A stretch of DNA of 64,000 nucleotides from Trichomonas vaginalis G3 (Eukaryota > Parabasalia > Trichomonadida > Trichomonadidae): contig NC_067206.1 in assembly GCF_026262505.1 (NCBI RefSeq), positions 6,476,879 to 6,540,878 of the forward strand, read 5' to 3'. The notes under the pieces are model-generated. The model worked only from the letters and a program-made list of their open reading frames with translations. It was not told the DNA's origin and did not search any database. Both the position numbers and the translations under genes were made by a program. Shown here piece by piece: positions 19,876 through 30,050 of the stretch; positions within the stretch are counted from its first letter, which is position 1; each line of letters opens with the position of its first letter.

Positions 19876-20751
19876 TCAAGCTTGACTTTTTACAATTTGA
19901 ACTTTGTTTGCGTAGATATGAATTCTGAAAGAAGTATGAGGGTCTTGTATGACTTTGTACTTCTCCCATAGTTCATGTCTGTCAAACTTACCTGCCATGG
20001 ACTCTTTCATAAGTTCCATGAAATCGTCTTCGGACAATCCGGGGAAAAGTATTATGTCAGTAAGTATTCTTTTAACATCCTTACTTAAACTCTTTGCTGT
20101 CTGTACACAAATGACAACTGAGATGTTAAAGTGTCTGAGCTTCTTAAGAATTCGACACATATCTTGTTCTCTATTCTTTAACAAAGGATGAGAGGCGAAA
20201 TCATCTAAGATAAGAAGACATCTATGAGGGTAAGTCTTCCAATCGTAAGATTGCAATTTCTTCGAAATGTATTCTATCTCTTTCTGTTTGTTTCTGAAGT
20301 GGTGTTTGTCTAATATTCTCTGCATTTCCTCATTAGGTTCTTTAAACTTAGAATTTATATACTCATTTATAGCATTATACTTCAAAACTCTTCTTTGGTA
20401 CTTCTTTATCCAATCTAACAACTCAGTATCCTTTATACATACTAACTTAGACTTCTTTATAATATCTTTGAACGAATTGACGGTTTGGTCAAATTGACCA
20501 GAAGTCGAACAAATAACAACTAACTCATAGAATGGGTTCTTCTCATCTAGTTCTTGTTGTTGTGCAGCCATTTTAAGATAAGTGAAAGTCTTACCCGACC
20601 CAGGTGGTGCAATTAGACCTGTTATACCATTCTGAGCAAATAAGAACTTGTCATGTATAGGCTTTATCTGAGCATTTTCTAACTTCCTCTTGTTCTTATT
20701 TAAAACATTCTCAAATTTCTTGTCAATGTCAGCAAACTTTTTTTCTAACAT
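19876..20751 (-). CDS. A32-like (FtsK/HerA) genome-packaging ATPase (B)
   Basis: A whole-looking 291-residue ATPase. The Walker A motif is GLIAPPGSGKTFTY (residues ~40-53), and Walker B is CLLILDDFASHPLL (~175). It resembles poxvirus A32 and Polinton ATPases, which pump the genome into the capsid. I place the start at MLEKKFADID because the longer upstream frame is antisense to the divergent gene at 20788. An identical-length copy is at 53127-54002. Confidence 0.88.
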   Translation of the reverse strand: MLEKKFADIDKKFENVLNKNKRKLENAQIKPIHDKFLFAQNGITGLIAPPGSGKTFTYLKMAAQQQELDEKNPFYELVVICSTSGQFDQTVNSFKDIIKKSKLVCIKDTELLDWIKKYQRRVLKYNAINEYINSKFKEPNEEMQRILDKHHFRNKQKEIEYISKKLQSYDWKTYPHRCLLILDDFASHPLLKNREQDMCRILKKLRHFNISVVICVQTAKSLSKDVKRILTDIILFPGLSEDDFMELMKESMAGKFDRHELWEKYKVIQDPHTSFRIHIYANKVQIVKSQA

Positions 20752-20787
20752 ATTTTTAGAAAAATTAAAATTTTTATCTTTTAGAAA
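20752..20787. promoter_or_regulatory. 36-bp bidirectional promoter region
   Basis: The space between the divergent ATPase and Lys-rich protein starts is wholly AT-rich and nearly symmetrical: ATTTTTATCTTTTAGAAA reads into one gene and ATTTTAATTTTTCTAAAAAT into the other. The same arrangement holds in copies C (41950-41985) and D (53091-53126). Confidence 0.5.
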
Positions 20788-21236
20788 ATGTCTAGCGATT
20801 TCGCTATCTATATTCGAGACAAACTTTTTGACAGCAAAACATCTGTCGACCATAAAATCTTACATAGTGTAAACAAGAAAGGTGAATTTGTTCTAAAGTT
20901 CTGTTTCTGGGAATATGACAAGAACCATAAAACATTACAAAGAGCAGTCTTAAAATTTGTCAATGACAGACTTGTTGACAGAGATGACGCCGATTGGAAA
21001 GATGAAGTCCAACAAAAGTTCTTAGAATGCAAAGAAGACACATGCGCTGTTCTTGAAGATGAAATAGAAAACAGAATAGAAGAGCTATTAAAGGACAAAG
21101 AACTTTTACATAGATATGGTTCTGAGAAATTTGACATATCTCCACCAGAGAAGAAGAAGAAAAAAAGAAAGAGAAAAAAGTAGAAGAGAAGAAAGAACCT
21201 GAACCAGTTCCAGAGAAAAAGAAATTTGACATGTAA
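20788..21236 (+). pseudogene. ~148-residue Lys-rich-tail protein (B)
   Basis: Unrecognised. It begins MSSDFAIYIRDKLFDSKTSV, has a central region rich in Asp, Glu and Lys helices (VNDRLVDRDDADWKDEVQQKF), and a very basic PPEKKKKKRKRKK tail followed in related copies by a Glu/Pro/Lys stretch ending in KKFDM. It is divergent from the ATPase gene and faces the 139-residue gene. The tail suggests nuclear localisation or DNA contact (inference). The copy has about one break. Confidence 0.6.
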
Positions 21237-21252
21237 AAATAAAATTTTATTT

Positions 21253-21672
21253 TTAGAACATTTCTGGGTCAATGTCAATGTTCTCTTCCTCTTTAGGAGT
21301 AAACACTGGCTTAGACTCTAAAATCTTTTTACCCAATTTACCTTGAACTTCTACAACTTTAGACTCATAATATTCATAGTCGTCTGTCTTCTTTGGTTCA
21401 TAAGGTATAACAAGTTTGTATGCTTTGCCTTCTTTAAGGTTTGAGAACCTTCTGTCAAAACTTTCTTTGACTGTTAACAAACCTTCTATGTCTAAGTCTT
21501 CAAATTTCGCACCGTTTTTAGTCACAATAGCAAACTTAACTGGTTCGATGTTCCAAACTTTGCTGAATGAAGACTTTTCAAAATGGTAGAAGTAAACATT
21601 CAAATATGTGAATGGGTCTAGTTCTTCTTTAAGTCCTGACATGTACTTGTTTACTGAGATGAATTTCGTCAT
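21253..21672 (-). CDS. 139-residue protein ending in IDIDPEMF (B)
   Basis: Looks whole. It is beta-rich (FTYLNVYFYHFEKSSF, VKFAIVTKNGAKFEDLDIEG) with a conserved acid end. It sits between the helicase and the ATPase and uses the full A-tract/TATCCGATAGAAAAG module. A small ssDNA-binding or accessory replication protein would suit its place and size, but there is no diagnostic motif. It may be distantly related to 1862-2335. Confidence 0.65.
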   Translation of the reverse strand: MTKFISVNKYMSGLKEELDPFTYLNVYFYHFEKSSFSKVWNIEPVKFAIVTKNGAKFEDLDIEGLLTVKESFDRRFSNLKEGKAYKLVIPYEPKKTDDYEYYESKVVEVQGKLGKKILESKPVFTPKEEENIDIDPEMF

Positions 21673-21707
21673 CTTTTCTATCGGATAAAAAAATATTTTT
21701 TTTAAAT

Positions 21708-22943
21708 TTACTCAGAAAAAATTTTCTTTGTATATACACCATTCTGAACATCTAAAAGACTTTTGACATTTGCCAAGAATGTACGTTTAGAAGCTGCCAT
21801 ATAACCATATTCTTGACAATATTGTTTATACGAATCGTACAATGACCTTTCATCTAATGACACAAAGTCAGTTTCATCTACGAACAGTTCATAAACACTC
21901 TTGTTTGCTTCTAACAATGTTTGTCTCTCTTCGGTATGTGGAATTTGTCTTGGATTGAAGTTAGAAATATCTAATGTCATAAAGTATGAGAACAAATGGT
22001 TGTAAAACTCTGGTGTCAAAGTTTCTGCTAAGTCGTCAAAATATTCTGTATCTTGCATATGAGCTTCTGACGTTCTGACAACTACATATCTTCTGTCAGA
22101 ACTTTCTAACTTCATCGGAACAGCATTGTTTGAAACCATAATGAAGTTTGCAACATTTTCACAAACTCTTTGGTCTTTATACTTTCTTTCAACAACTCCA
22201 ACTTTGTCTGTTATAAGACTCTTCAAAGCATCTGAGTTCAAAACTTTTGTTGTATCTATACTTTGAAGTTCATTGCAAACTATAAGTTTCATATTCTCTA
22301 TTGAGGAGTTAAACTTGCCACAGATGTTTTCTAAGTTTGTCATATTCGGATTCGAATAGCCCTCTAACAGTTTGCACAAAATATCTGTAAAGAAAGTATT
22401 CTTACCAGTTCCTTGTTTTCCAATTATAATGAGAGCAGTTTCATTTTTAGCACTTGGATGTTGTAAGATATTTGCAAACCAACATAAGATATACTCATAG
22501 ACTCTTTCGTTTCCATTGCATATAATTTCTTTGACATGGTCTAACCAAGCTTCTATAATACTGTGTTTCCATTCTACTTGTTCGTATTTATATCCAGTGA
22601 AGATAGAATAGAAGTTTGGAGAAGGTGTATAGAACTTTATACCTCGAACTGAAAAATCTTCTAACTTTGACAATAAGATATCCCAAGCATCTAACATCTT
22701 CATTCCAACTTGTACAACTTTTATTTTCTTAAGTTTCTGTCTACATTCTTGTTCAGACACTATTGTTGCTCTTGGTTTGTTAAAGACAACATCCCCTTCT
22801 TTCATGACATAACATTCTGGGGCAAAGTCAACATAAATGACTAAACGTTTCAAATTCTCGACTGCTTTGTTATAGTCTCTAAATGGACACATATTTCTGA
22901 ATGCTTGGAAGTCATAAAAATCTGAAACATCTATTCTGTACAT
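21708..22943 (-). CDS. Superfamily 3 (D5-like) DNA helicase (B)
   Basis: A whole-looking 411-residue protein. Walker A is LIIIGKQGTGKNTFF (~residue 175), Walker B is MKLIVCNELQSID (~220), the sensor segment is ANFIMVSNNAVP (~265), and the Arg-finger-like segment is SSDRRYVVVRTS (~280). The C-terminal ~45 residues form a winged-helix-like tail. There is no primase domain: the first ~130 residues do not show archaeo-eukaryotic primase motifs. SF3 helicases unwind origins in virophages, Polinton-like viruses and poxviruses. It is upstream of and co-directional with the 139-residue gene. Copies are at 39435-40657 and 50561-51795. Confidence 0.88.
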   Translation of the reverse strand: MYRIDVSDFYDFQAFRNMCPFRDYNKAVENLKRLVIYVDFAPECYVMKEGDVVFNKPRATIVSEQECRQKLKKIKVVQVGMKMLDAWDILLSKLEDFSVRGIKFYTPSPNFYSIFTGYKYEQVEWKHSIIEAWLDHVKEIICNGNERVYEYILCWFANILQHPSAKNETALIIIGKQGTGKNTFFTDILCKLLEGYSNPNMTNLENICGKFNSSIENMKLIVCNELQSIDTTKVLNSDALKSLITDKVGVVERKYKDQRVCENVANFIMVSNNAVPMKLESSDRRYVVVRTSEAHMQDTEYFDDLAETLTPEFYNHLFSYFMTLDISNFNPRQIPHTEERQTLLEANKSVYELFVDETDFVSLDERSLYDSYKQYCQEYGYMAASKRTFLANVKSLLDVQNGVYTKKIFSE

Positions 22944-22973
22944 TTTTATAAAAATAAAAAAAATATTATTTTT

Positions 22974-23791
22974 TTATTCTTGACTTTGTTGTTCCATTTG
23001 TTGCATTTGTTGCATTTGTTGCATTTGTTGTTCTTGAGCTATTTGTTGTTGAAGTTGTTCTTGTAATACAATACTTTCACCAGTTGCATCTTCCAATTCG
23101 AACTTTCTGCCGTCATTGACAAATACATAGGACATAAAAGTTTTACAGGAACAAAGTTTGCGTCAAACTAATGTCAACGTTATACTTGCCAAAGTGTTTG
23201 AGTTCACTAAGGTTGAAAAATTCTGCATTCGAATGAACAATAGGCAAACCAGCAGAGAAAGTATTGTTTATACGCATAAGTATCTTTTGGTCATAATAGT
23301 TTCTGTCGACATTCGAATAACACTTTGAACCTAAGTTTGAACAATATATAAGATTGGTGTGCTTAATGTCAATGGAATAGACATTCCTTGTATGACACCT
23401 TTTTCCTGTTATAGGAAACTGTTGGTAGTAAAAACCAGAAATAAGTTTTGTATTATAGCTCATATCGTTTATAGTAAACTCAGTCGGACATCCAAACATA
23501 ATGAAACCTGCTCTAGTTGCAGCACATGTTACACCCGTACTTAAAGTATTAAATAAGTCAACAAAACCTGTTGGTGGTATATCTGAGTAAGTATCTTCAA
23601 AGGAGTATTTTTTTACCAATTCACAACAATAAAGTCTTCTGGTGTCAAAAGAGCAAAACAGGCTTTAGTCGTCATTGTGTTTAAGGTTAGTTTACAATAT
23701 CGTCCTTGAGGATTTGTAAGTTTGTTGTTATAGAATATATGACTCAGGGTTTTTAGTCGTAATAGTATAAAACCATTATGTCTTCTGCCAT
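22974..23791 (-). pseudogene. Minor capsid (penton-like) candidate, family B (B)
   Basis: A beta-rich protein of ~270 codons: VYTITTKNPESYNSI near the start, then TCAATRAGFIMFGCPTEFTI, ISGFYYQQFPITGKG and VPVKLLCPMYLSMTAESFEL, ending in Gln-rich repeats. Its place between small genes and the helicase, and its single-jelly-roll-like size, suggest the minor capsid protein of this family. This copy is broken, with a few breaks. The assignment is inference. Confidence 0.5.
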
Positions 23792-23795
23792 TTAC

Positions 23796-24373
23796 TTAGC
23801 AAATAAATTTTAATGAAATGTTGTGGTCGTCAAATATTTTTATAACGTCTGGGAAACTATATTTTAAGTTCAACGTTTCACCTCCTTTCATAACGTATAT
23901 CTTGTCAATGACATTATATGAAACACCACAGCAACCAATGTCGGGTTCTATTTCTTTGATGTTTATATCGTCTGCCTCTGTCAAAAGTTTCAAATAGTTC
24001 TTTCAAACTTCATGAGGTGCAATGACATATGAGTTCACTTTTACAGGGTTGTGTTCGACCAAGTTTAACATTATCTTAAAGCTTGACAAATCTTCTCCTG
24101 AGTTTGAAGTTTGTCTTTCAGTTGTTGGTAGTCGTTTCGAATATCTGCAACAGAACTTAAGTCTCTGTTAACTTCAGGATATGTTGGTTCTTTTACAGGA
24201 ACAATTGTTATACCATCTTCGTCTTCGTATGGTTTCCCCACTTCAACATCTCTGTCTTTGACATTGACAATAACACTTTGACTGTTTGTTTGAGTTGGTG
24301 AATTTAACTTCACATCTGCCACCGCCATTAAACCTTTTGAAACACTTACGCTTTCTATTTTCGGAAATGACAT
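23796..24373 (-). pseudogene. ~190-residue protein with central coiled coil (B)
   Basis: Starts MSFPKIESVSVSKGLMAVADV. It has a Thr/Ser/Gln segment, an acidic segment (VKDRDVEVGKPYEDEDGI), a helical segment (LSSVADIRNDYQQLKDKLQTQEKI) and a C-terminal part ending in VIKIFDDHNISLKFIC. I do not recognise a family. It diverges from the next gene over an 18-bp gap. The copy is broken, with about two breaks. Confidence 0.55.
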
Positions 24374-24391
24374 TTTACTTAGAATAAAAAG

Positions 24392-24813
24392 ATGGACGTA
24401 TTCGGAATATCTTATTGAATTGAAGCAGAACAAAGTTTATACTCACAAAAATACAAATACATTGACAGAATAGTTCTTTACACAAACAATGGAAAATGTT
24501 ATAGAATAGCATATATTTACTGAACCAAAAATATTTTCATAAAGCAAAGAAAGTTGGTATAACTGAAATGGTGAAAGTTCTTGAACAGACAAAAATATAA
24601 CTTCAAAACTTACAGATATTACTAAAGGAAAGTTTATAATACAATATTATGTCAAAACTGGCGTACTGTCAATATTTGACGGAGAGAAGTCAGTTCAAGA
24701 ACAACTTACTGACCTGCTGCCAAAATCTGCTCGATGGAAGCTGTCGTTATATACCATCTGAGGAGCCCCAGCAGGTTTCATCGAACGAAATCTTCAAAGA
24801 GCATCTTCCGTGA
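24392..24813 (+). pseudogene. ~139-residue protein antisense to the capsid gene end (B)
   Basis: Counterpart of the gene at 37593-38012. It encodes MDVFEYLFELKQ..., YKYIDRIVLYTNNGKCYRIAIF and GKFILQYYVKTGVLSIFDGEKS, a compact beta-rich protein. Its last ~100 bp overlap the 3' end of the major capsid gene on the other strand. This copy is broken, with a few breaks. Confidence 0.5.
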
Positions 24814-26318
24814 AAAGTGCTATTGGTTTGTAAACTTCTTTGCTCTCATTCATCTGGACCGTCTCTGTCACAGTATATTGTATTTGAACTGTACAACAGT
24901 TGAAATACCACCCATAAAGTCTTCTGAGTCAGCAAATGGAATGCCAAAGCCAAAAGTTTGAACGGTCTCCATTTGTATATTGAGTTTTTTGACCTCCTGT
25001 ATGAGTCCATACTTTCACATATGGCATAATAGAACTTTGCATTTCAGGGTTAATAGTTGTTGTGAAGTTGTTGTTAAAGTTCATAGCAATCTAATGTCAA
25101 GTTGTATGACCTCATATCCTCAACTGTAGAATATTCTTCTCTTGTGATAATATTTGCCATCTATGTTTATATGATATTTAATACCAGGGTTGTAGAAACA
25201 AGAATAGTCATTTATAGTTCGTTGCTGTCTGACAGTACAAACATAGTATCTGCATGTTTCATTGCAGTTGTTAAAGCAATATCTGTTCTTGCACCTGCGG
25301 CTCCTGGATTTTGGTTTCCAACTTCACCTGCAAAGTCTTTGACAGATATTTGGTGTATAGGGAACATAAGTGGAACTGCAATATATTGGCAGCTAAAGCA
25401 TTTGAAATATATCTGGGTCCAACATATAAACGGCAAGTCTGCTTTCTATTCTCTTGCATTCAAATTTTTCGCATGTGAACTTAACTGGGTCCCAAGCAGT
25501 TCCAGCAGCATTGAAATAATAGTTTACTTCATTGTTGAAGTTTGAGAACCAAAGTCTAAGTCAACTTTGTCTTTGCAAAATTCGGCGAATGACGTTTGAT
25601 TTGTTCCCTTTACGTCTGTAATAGTGAATGGGTCTTGTGTTGGTGCAATGACTAAGTTATTTTTGCTTGGAGTAAGTTCAATAGAAATTTTTTCCTGCCC
25701 AGTTTGGCAAGTATCTTAAGAACCTAAAGATGAGGAAAGATGACAAGGAACTCTTAGTTTTCAGTTTTACTTTGGTTACTGCTGCTGCAGTTGTCCAGAA
25801 AGGTTATAAAACTCCTGGAACGTTAGGGTCAAGTCTTCTTATTTTCTCAATAGTTGCATACTGGTCTGTTTGTTCTCTAGCTTGTGGTTGTACTGAGTTT
25901 CTCAAAGCGAACCATTCATAGTTTGCCCATGTTACTGTTTTGAACTAAGTCAGAGTTAGATATATCTTATATCCCATGAAACTTCTGGAGCATATTGGTA
26001 TCCGACATAGAAAATTCCATTGCAACCTTTCTTGTCAGACAACTTGGCAGAAGGTTTTATTTCAATGTCTTGTTCCACGTATAAGAATGAGTTGTCAACA
26101 GAAATAATATGAAACCTGTCGCAAGCAATATCTACTGTTGTTGAAGAACCTTCTCCAAACTCACCTACGTTTCCATAAGAAACAGCAGTTGTATATTCGT
26201 AAGTTCCAGGAACTATTTCTGACCTTCTAATGGCATTGTCGCATTCGTTATACCATTCGGAAACATTTCCGTTCATGGCATCCAAAACTGTTGGCGTTAT
26301 ATTCTGAGCGGCGTACAT
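24706..26318 (-). pseudogene. Double-jelly-roll major capsid protein remnant, family B (B)
   Basis: Begins MYAAQNITPTVLDAMNGNVSEWYNECDN and contains ...FYVGYQYAPEV... and the LRVPLSSFLIFRFLRYLP..GKISIEL segment that aligns with the family A capsid. About 535 codons, the usual size for Polinton capsid proteins. The copy is heavily broken (roughly eight or more breaks). Better copies are at 36092-37699 and 46962-48566. Confidence 0.72.
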
Positions 26319-26350
26319 TTCATATGGGTAAAAATATAGAATAGTTGGAT

Positions 26351-26923
26351 TTATGTGTCATAATAGAACCCACTCGTACCAAGCTTTACTTTCTTCCTGA
26401 CTGAGTTTTTAACTGAATCTTTAACTCTTCTTTTTCCTTCATTGCCACTACTTTCACTAGATGAAGTTACTTCTTCACTACTTTCACTTTGTTCTACTCT
26501 TCTCTTCTTCTTTGGTGTCGCTTTTGGTAACTTGCCCTCTGCTTCAAGTTGTTGCATCTTTGCCTCATGTTCACCTAGTATGTTGTAAATTTCCCATGTC
26601 CTTTTTGCCTTTGGGCTCTGGTCGCCCATCTCAGGTAACCTATATCCTAGAAAGATTTTGTCATAGTTTGTATTTGAGTCTTCGCGTATTGTTTGCATGA
26701 CTCTTTCCTGAGTTTCCGGTTCAAGCTCTTCAAACAGAGCTTGTCCATATGGAATAAGCTCGTTTCCAAATATATGTTTTTGTAGCCATTCTGGTTTTCT
26801 TTCCATGTAACCAATAATATCTTTTGTGAATGGGAAAGCTTTTACCCAACGTTTCAGTCTGCGTCATTTATTTCTGTAGTTGGTTTTATTTTGTCAAGGA
26901 ACATGTTTTTTCAATACTAACAT
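26351..26923 (-). pseudogene. ~185-residue protein with SV40-type nuclear localisation signal (B)
   Basis: Begins MLVLKNMFLDKIKPTTEIND. It has a helical middle (QALFEELEPETQERVMQTI) and a C-terminal region with PKKKRRVEQSE, close to the classical monopartite NLS PKKKRKV, then Ser/Glu-rich and basic tracts (KNSVRKKVKLG). It is encoded between the large structural protein and the capsid gene and overlaps the stop of the former by a few bases. It could target a particle component to the nucleus. The copy is broken, with about one to two breaks. Confidence 0.65.
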
Positions 26924-29288
26924 TTCATTTGGTACTGTCCATTTGAGTTTTCTTAAATATTCATCCCTTCTCATTTCATTGTCTGCAAAGTAAGTTTTTA
27001 TGACATTTTGCAAACTTTCGTTTGCAAGGTCATGTACAATAGGTTCTCTTCCTTCTCTCTCCCTAACTCTCTTTCTAAACTCTTCACCAAATATACCATC
27101 TCTATGGTTCTGTGTAGTTCTTTGAGATAAATGTTCAGAACGTCAGGTGTTATATTTCCCTCAGCCATGTTCATTTCATACTGGTCCAAAATATCTGCAT
27201 CTTTCATATCTTTCAATGGCATTAAAGCGCGCTGAAAATACCCGTTATATCTGGTTCACCATTCACTTCCATTGCGTCTACAACTTCTTGGAATTGAGGT
27301 TGTAAGTTTATGAACCACCTATCCGGATTAGCTTTATGACCCCATTTCATTGTAGTTCCATAGTCTGCAGAAACAAAAGTAGGTTTGTTTCCATATTGGT
27401 TAGGTTCTGAATGAACTTTAAACAATGTTTCATTTCTATATGTTTTGTTGAAATTTAACCTTTTATTTTCACCGAGTTCAGCCAAAGATTGAATGTTATA
27501 TGGTCGTAAGTAAAAAGGATTATTGTATTTGCATACATTTTCTTTCAGTACTTCCATTCTATGCTGAATATTTTCATCTCATGTTGGAGTCTTTTGTATG
27601 TCGGTGAACATTTTTCGATATCCTTCTACTATGTCAGCCGAATTTTTCTTAGACTCTTGGAAAGATTCCATATTCTCCTCATACTCTTGTTGAGGGTCAA
27701 GATTTTTCGGCTGTTCCAAATCTTCATCTAGTTCTGTGAAGTTAGTTTCCAAAGGAGGGACTTGTTCGTTTCCTTCAGGCTCTTCTAGCTGTTGTTGCTG
27801 AACTATTTCTTCCATGTCTGGTTGTATCTGAACTTCTTCCTGTTGAGTTTCTTGTACCTCATCTGCTGGCATTTCATATATTCCGAGACCGTTTTTAACA
27901 AGTTCCCTATCTAAGTCATCTGGACTCATAAGCCTTTCTTCTTTCGTTCCGTCTCTATTTTTTACGCGTTTCATGAAGAGAGTTGAATTATCATTTAGCT
28001 CTGACATCAAATATCTCGGAGTAAATTCATCCATGTCATTTGGATGATATGCTATTAAATCATATCCCTTTGCGAGCTTGTATTTTCCAGGTTTGAGATT
28101 ATATCCGATTTTATGCTGAACCATAAAGCTAAATAGGTTCGGGTCAGTATTTCCTTCCTTGAACTTTCTAATAGCTTCTTTATATCTGTCACTAAAGTCA
28201 AGAGTATCTGGGTAACCATAATCTTCCTTAAGCATTTTTAAGAATTCTTGGTTTCCTTTTTCTCTACTTCTTTTATGTCTTTGCTCTGTTTGAGGTTGTT
28301 GTGCTGGATTTTGAACTGTTGGTTGTTGTGCTGGATTTTGAACTGTTGGTTGTTGTGCTGGATTTTGAACTGTTGGTTGTTGTGCTGGATTTTGAACTGT
28401 TGGTTGTTGTGCTGGATTTTGAACTGTTGGTTGTTGTTGTTGTGCTGGATTTTGAACTGTTGGGTGTTGTGTTGGTTTTGGTGCATGCCTGTGTCTGTGT
28501 CCATGTGACGATGTAAATGTTTTAGGTAGTCCTGGTGCAGGTGCTTCTCTTGGAGGGTTTGGTGGTATATAAGTTCCACCAGCTGGCACATATGTTCCAT
28601 CTGCAGCATAATGTCCTACCTGACTTTTCGTTTTTAAGAAAGCATTTACTAGGTCTGTTTTGGTCTGTTGTAACTCTTTTTCTTGACTTTCCACAACAGC
28701 TGCTCTAATGGCGTCATAGGCACTTTGAACTGCCTGTCTCGTTGCTGCATCTGTTATTTTCGTCATATTTTGTGCTACTTCTCTTAACTCTTTGTCGAAA
28801 CCTTCAGACTTCAGTTTCTTTCCAGATGAGAAGTCGTTCACTAGTTTCACCTTACTATGAAGAGCTTCGAAGGCATTCTTAAAGTCAGCATTCATTAAAG
28901 CTTCATTTGAACTGTCTTCATCCGCTTGTATTTTTGTCCTTATTGACCCTATAAGTTGGGCTGCTTTGGCGTTGGCTTGGGCATCTAACCAGTCATTATT
29001 AGCTTTTATATATTCTGCGCTTTTCATTGCCTTTTGCATGGCTGCGTCGTTATTTTTACTTTCTTGTGCTAAGTTTTCATACTGTACGGTTTGGTTTTGC
29101 AACTGTAAAAGTTTTTCTGCCTTTACATTTGCTTCAACTTCTTTTTTATACTCATCGCTATCCATATATGTCTTCATGGCTTTTTGTTTTATCTCTTCAT
29201 CTTTCAGTACTTTATATTGAGTAGTATGGTTTTTCAAATTTATAACATCTTGTTCCATTTTTGCTACTTCTGCTGCTTTTTCTGACAC
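26917..29288 (-). pseudogene. Large coiled-coil/Pro-Gln-repeat structural protein (B)
   Basis: Begins MSEKAAEVAKMEQDVINL. Parts: long coiled coil (~residues 1-215); Gly/Pro region (YVPAGGTYIPPNPPREAPAPG); a His-rich spot (SSHGHRHRHAPKP); six PTVQNPAQQ repeats; a folded-looking domain (NQEFLKMLKEDYGYPDTLDFSDRYKEAIRKF...); acid region; and a C-terminal domain (NPFYLRPYNIQSLAELGENKRLNFNKTY...). I know no family; size and position next to the capsid genes suggest a structural or scaffold role. The copy is broken, with about three breaks. Confidence 0.6.
28300..28470 (-). repeat. 27-bp coding minisatellite, six units (PTVQNPAQQ)
   Basis: Six near-identical 27-bp units in tandem. Copies C (34015-34140) and D (44720-45000) have different unit numbers and types at the same spot, so it is a fast-changing coding repeat. 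Confidence 0.85.
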
Positions 29289-29740
29289 TTTTTCGCATAT
29301 TCCTCTGTACTTAGTTCTTTCAGTTGTTCTTCTTTCTTCTTTTTCTCTACGTTTAACTCATTGAGTTTCTTTGTGTGTCTGTCATATTCTAGTTTCTTTT
29401 CGTTTTCACTTATTTGTTTCTGTATGTCTATGTTTGACTTTTTGACATCTGTTATTTGATTTTTGAGTGAACTCAAATTCATTTGACTTTGAGGGTTATA
29501 AGCTGTTCCGTCTGCAGCTCCACCATAGCCTGCCATTTTCGCTAAAAGTGCCGCTCTTAAACCTCCACTCTGTGCACCAATAACTCGGTTTAAAAGCATA
29601 GGGTTGCTTGACATTTGTTGCAACATAGTGGGGTCATTCATAATTTGTTGTTGCAACTGTTGTTGTGGTGTCAGTTTTACTATTGGATGTTTCAATGCTC
29701 TCTTCCTCTTACGTATATTCTTACGTAGCTTACGTGGCAT
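29264..29740 (-). CDS. 158-residue basic N-terminus/coiled-coil protein (B)
   Basis: The N-terminus MPRKLRKNIRKRKRALKH is strongly basic. It is followed by a Gln/Met/Asn-rich region (QQQLQQQIMNDPTMLQQMSSNPML), a Gly/Ala patch (GLRAALLAKMAGYGGAADG) and a coiled coil. The basic end recalls core or nuclear-targeting peptides of virus structural proteins. It is the first gene inside the family B terminus. A near-identical copy is at 32706-33182. Confidence 0.65.
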   Translation of the reverse strand: MPRKLRKNIRKRKRALKHPIVKLTPQQQLQQQIMNDPTMLQQMSSNPMLLNRVIGAQSGGLRAALLAKMAGYGGAADGTAYNPQSQMNLSSLKNQITDVKKSNIDIQKQISENEKKLEYDRHTKKLNELNVEKKKKEEQLKELSTEEYAKKCQKKQQK

Positions 29741-30017
29741 TTTAAGTGAAGTTAAAAAGCGGTTTTTGACAGATGTTTATATGACACTTTTTGTTCAGCT
29801 CAAAAAACTACTCGGTCAAAGTTTTGTCAGTTTTGTAAAATAACCGTCCTATCTCATTCTATAAGGGGAAAAAGGCTTCTCAAAGTATACTTCCTTGGAA
29901 CGCCTGTAACTTTTCCTGTAGCGACGATAGACCCTTACTTGTCCGGACAAAGTTATACTATTTTGAGCGCTCTACAAAAAAGTCACCGGCTGGCTCGTCC
30001 TCAGAAATTTTTTATGG

Positions 30018-30050
30018 GCTAGAGGGCGCAACGCGCCTGGAAGCCCCACT
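30018..30050. repeat. Family B element terminus with palindrome
   Basis: Ends GCCCCACT and contains GGCGC-AAC-GCGCC. The reverse-oriented counterpart starts at 31288 with AGTGGGGCC. Copies at 43150-43182 and 43199-43230 have GGCAC-GAA-GTGCC at the same place. Confidence 0.65.

Larger units (their letters stand above)
19440..30050 (-). mobile_element. Polinton-like virus element, family B, copy B
   Basis: On the - strand, from its terminus at 30050: basic coiled-coil protein, large Pro/Gln-rich protein, NLS-bearing protein, major capsid, two small genes, minor capsid candidate, SF3 helicase, 139-residue protein and packaging ATPase, then part of a KilA-N gene on the + strand where the copy stops at the A2 terminus. 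The end GGGCTAGAGGGCGCAACGCG...GCCCCACT finishes in ..CT, matching the 5'-AG..CT-3' rule of Polinton ends. Helicase, ATPase and the 139-residue gene look whole, but the capsid genes are badly broken (more than ten breaks overall). It is young, being nearly identical to copies C and D. Confidence 0.82.

Noticed and set aside
20752-20853. Longer N-terminus for the packaging ATPase (starting MVDRCFAV...)
   Set aside because: That extension is antisense to the divergent Lys-rich-tail gene, whose start region is a better explanation. The AT-rich 36 bp in between looks like a promoter. The same reasoning applies to 53025-53126.
28248-28508. Cys/Trp/Leu-rich open frame opposite the Pro/Gln repeat
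   Set aside because: It is the mirror of the 27-bp coding minisatellite and has no leader or neighbours. The same holds for the frames opposite 34.0 kb and 44.8 kb.
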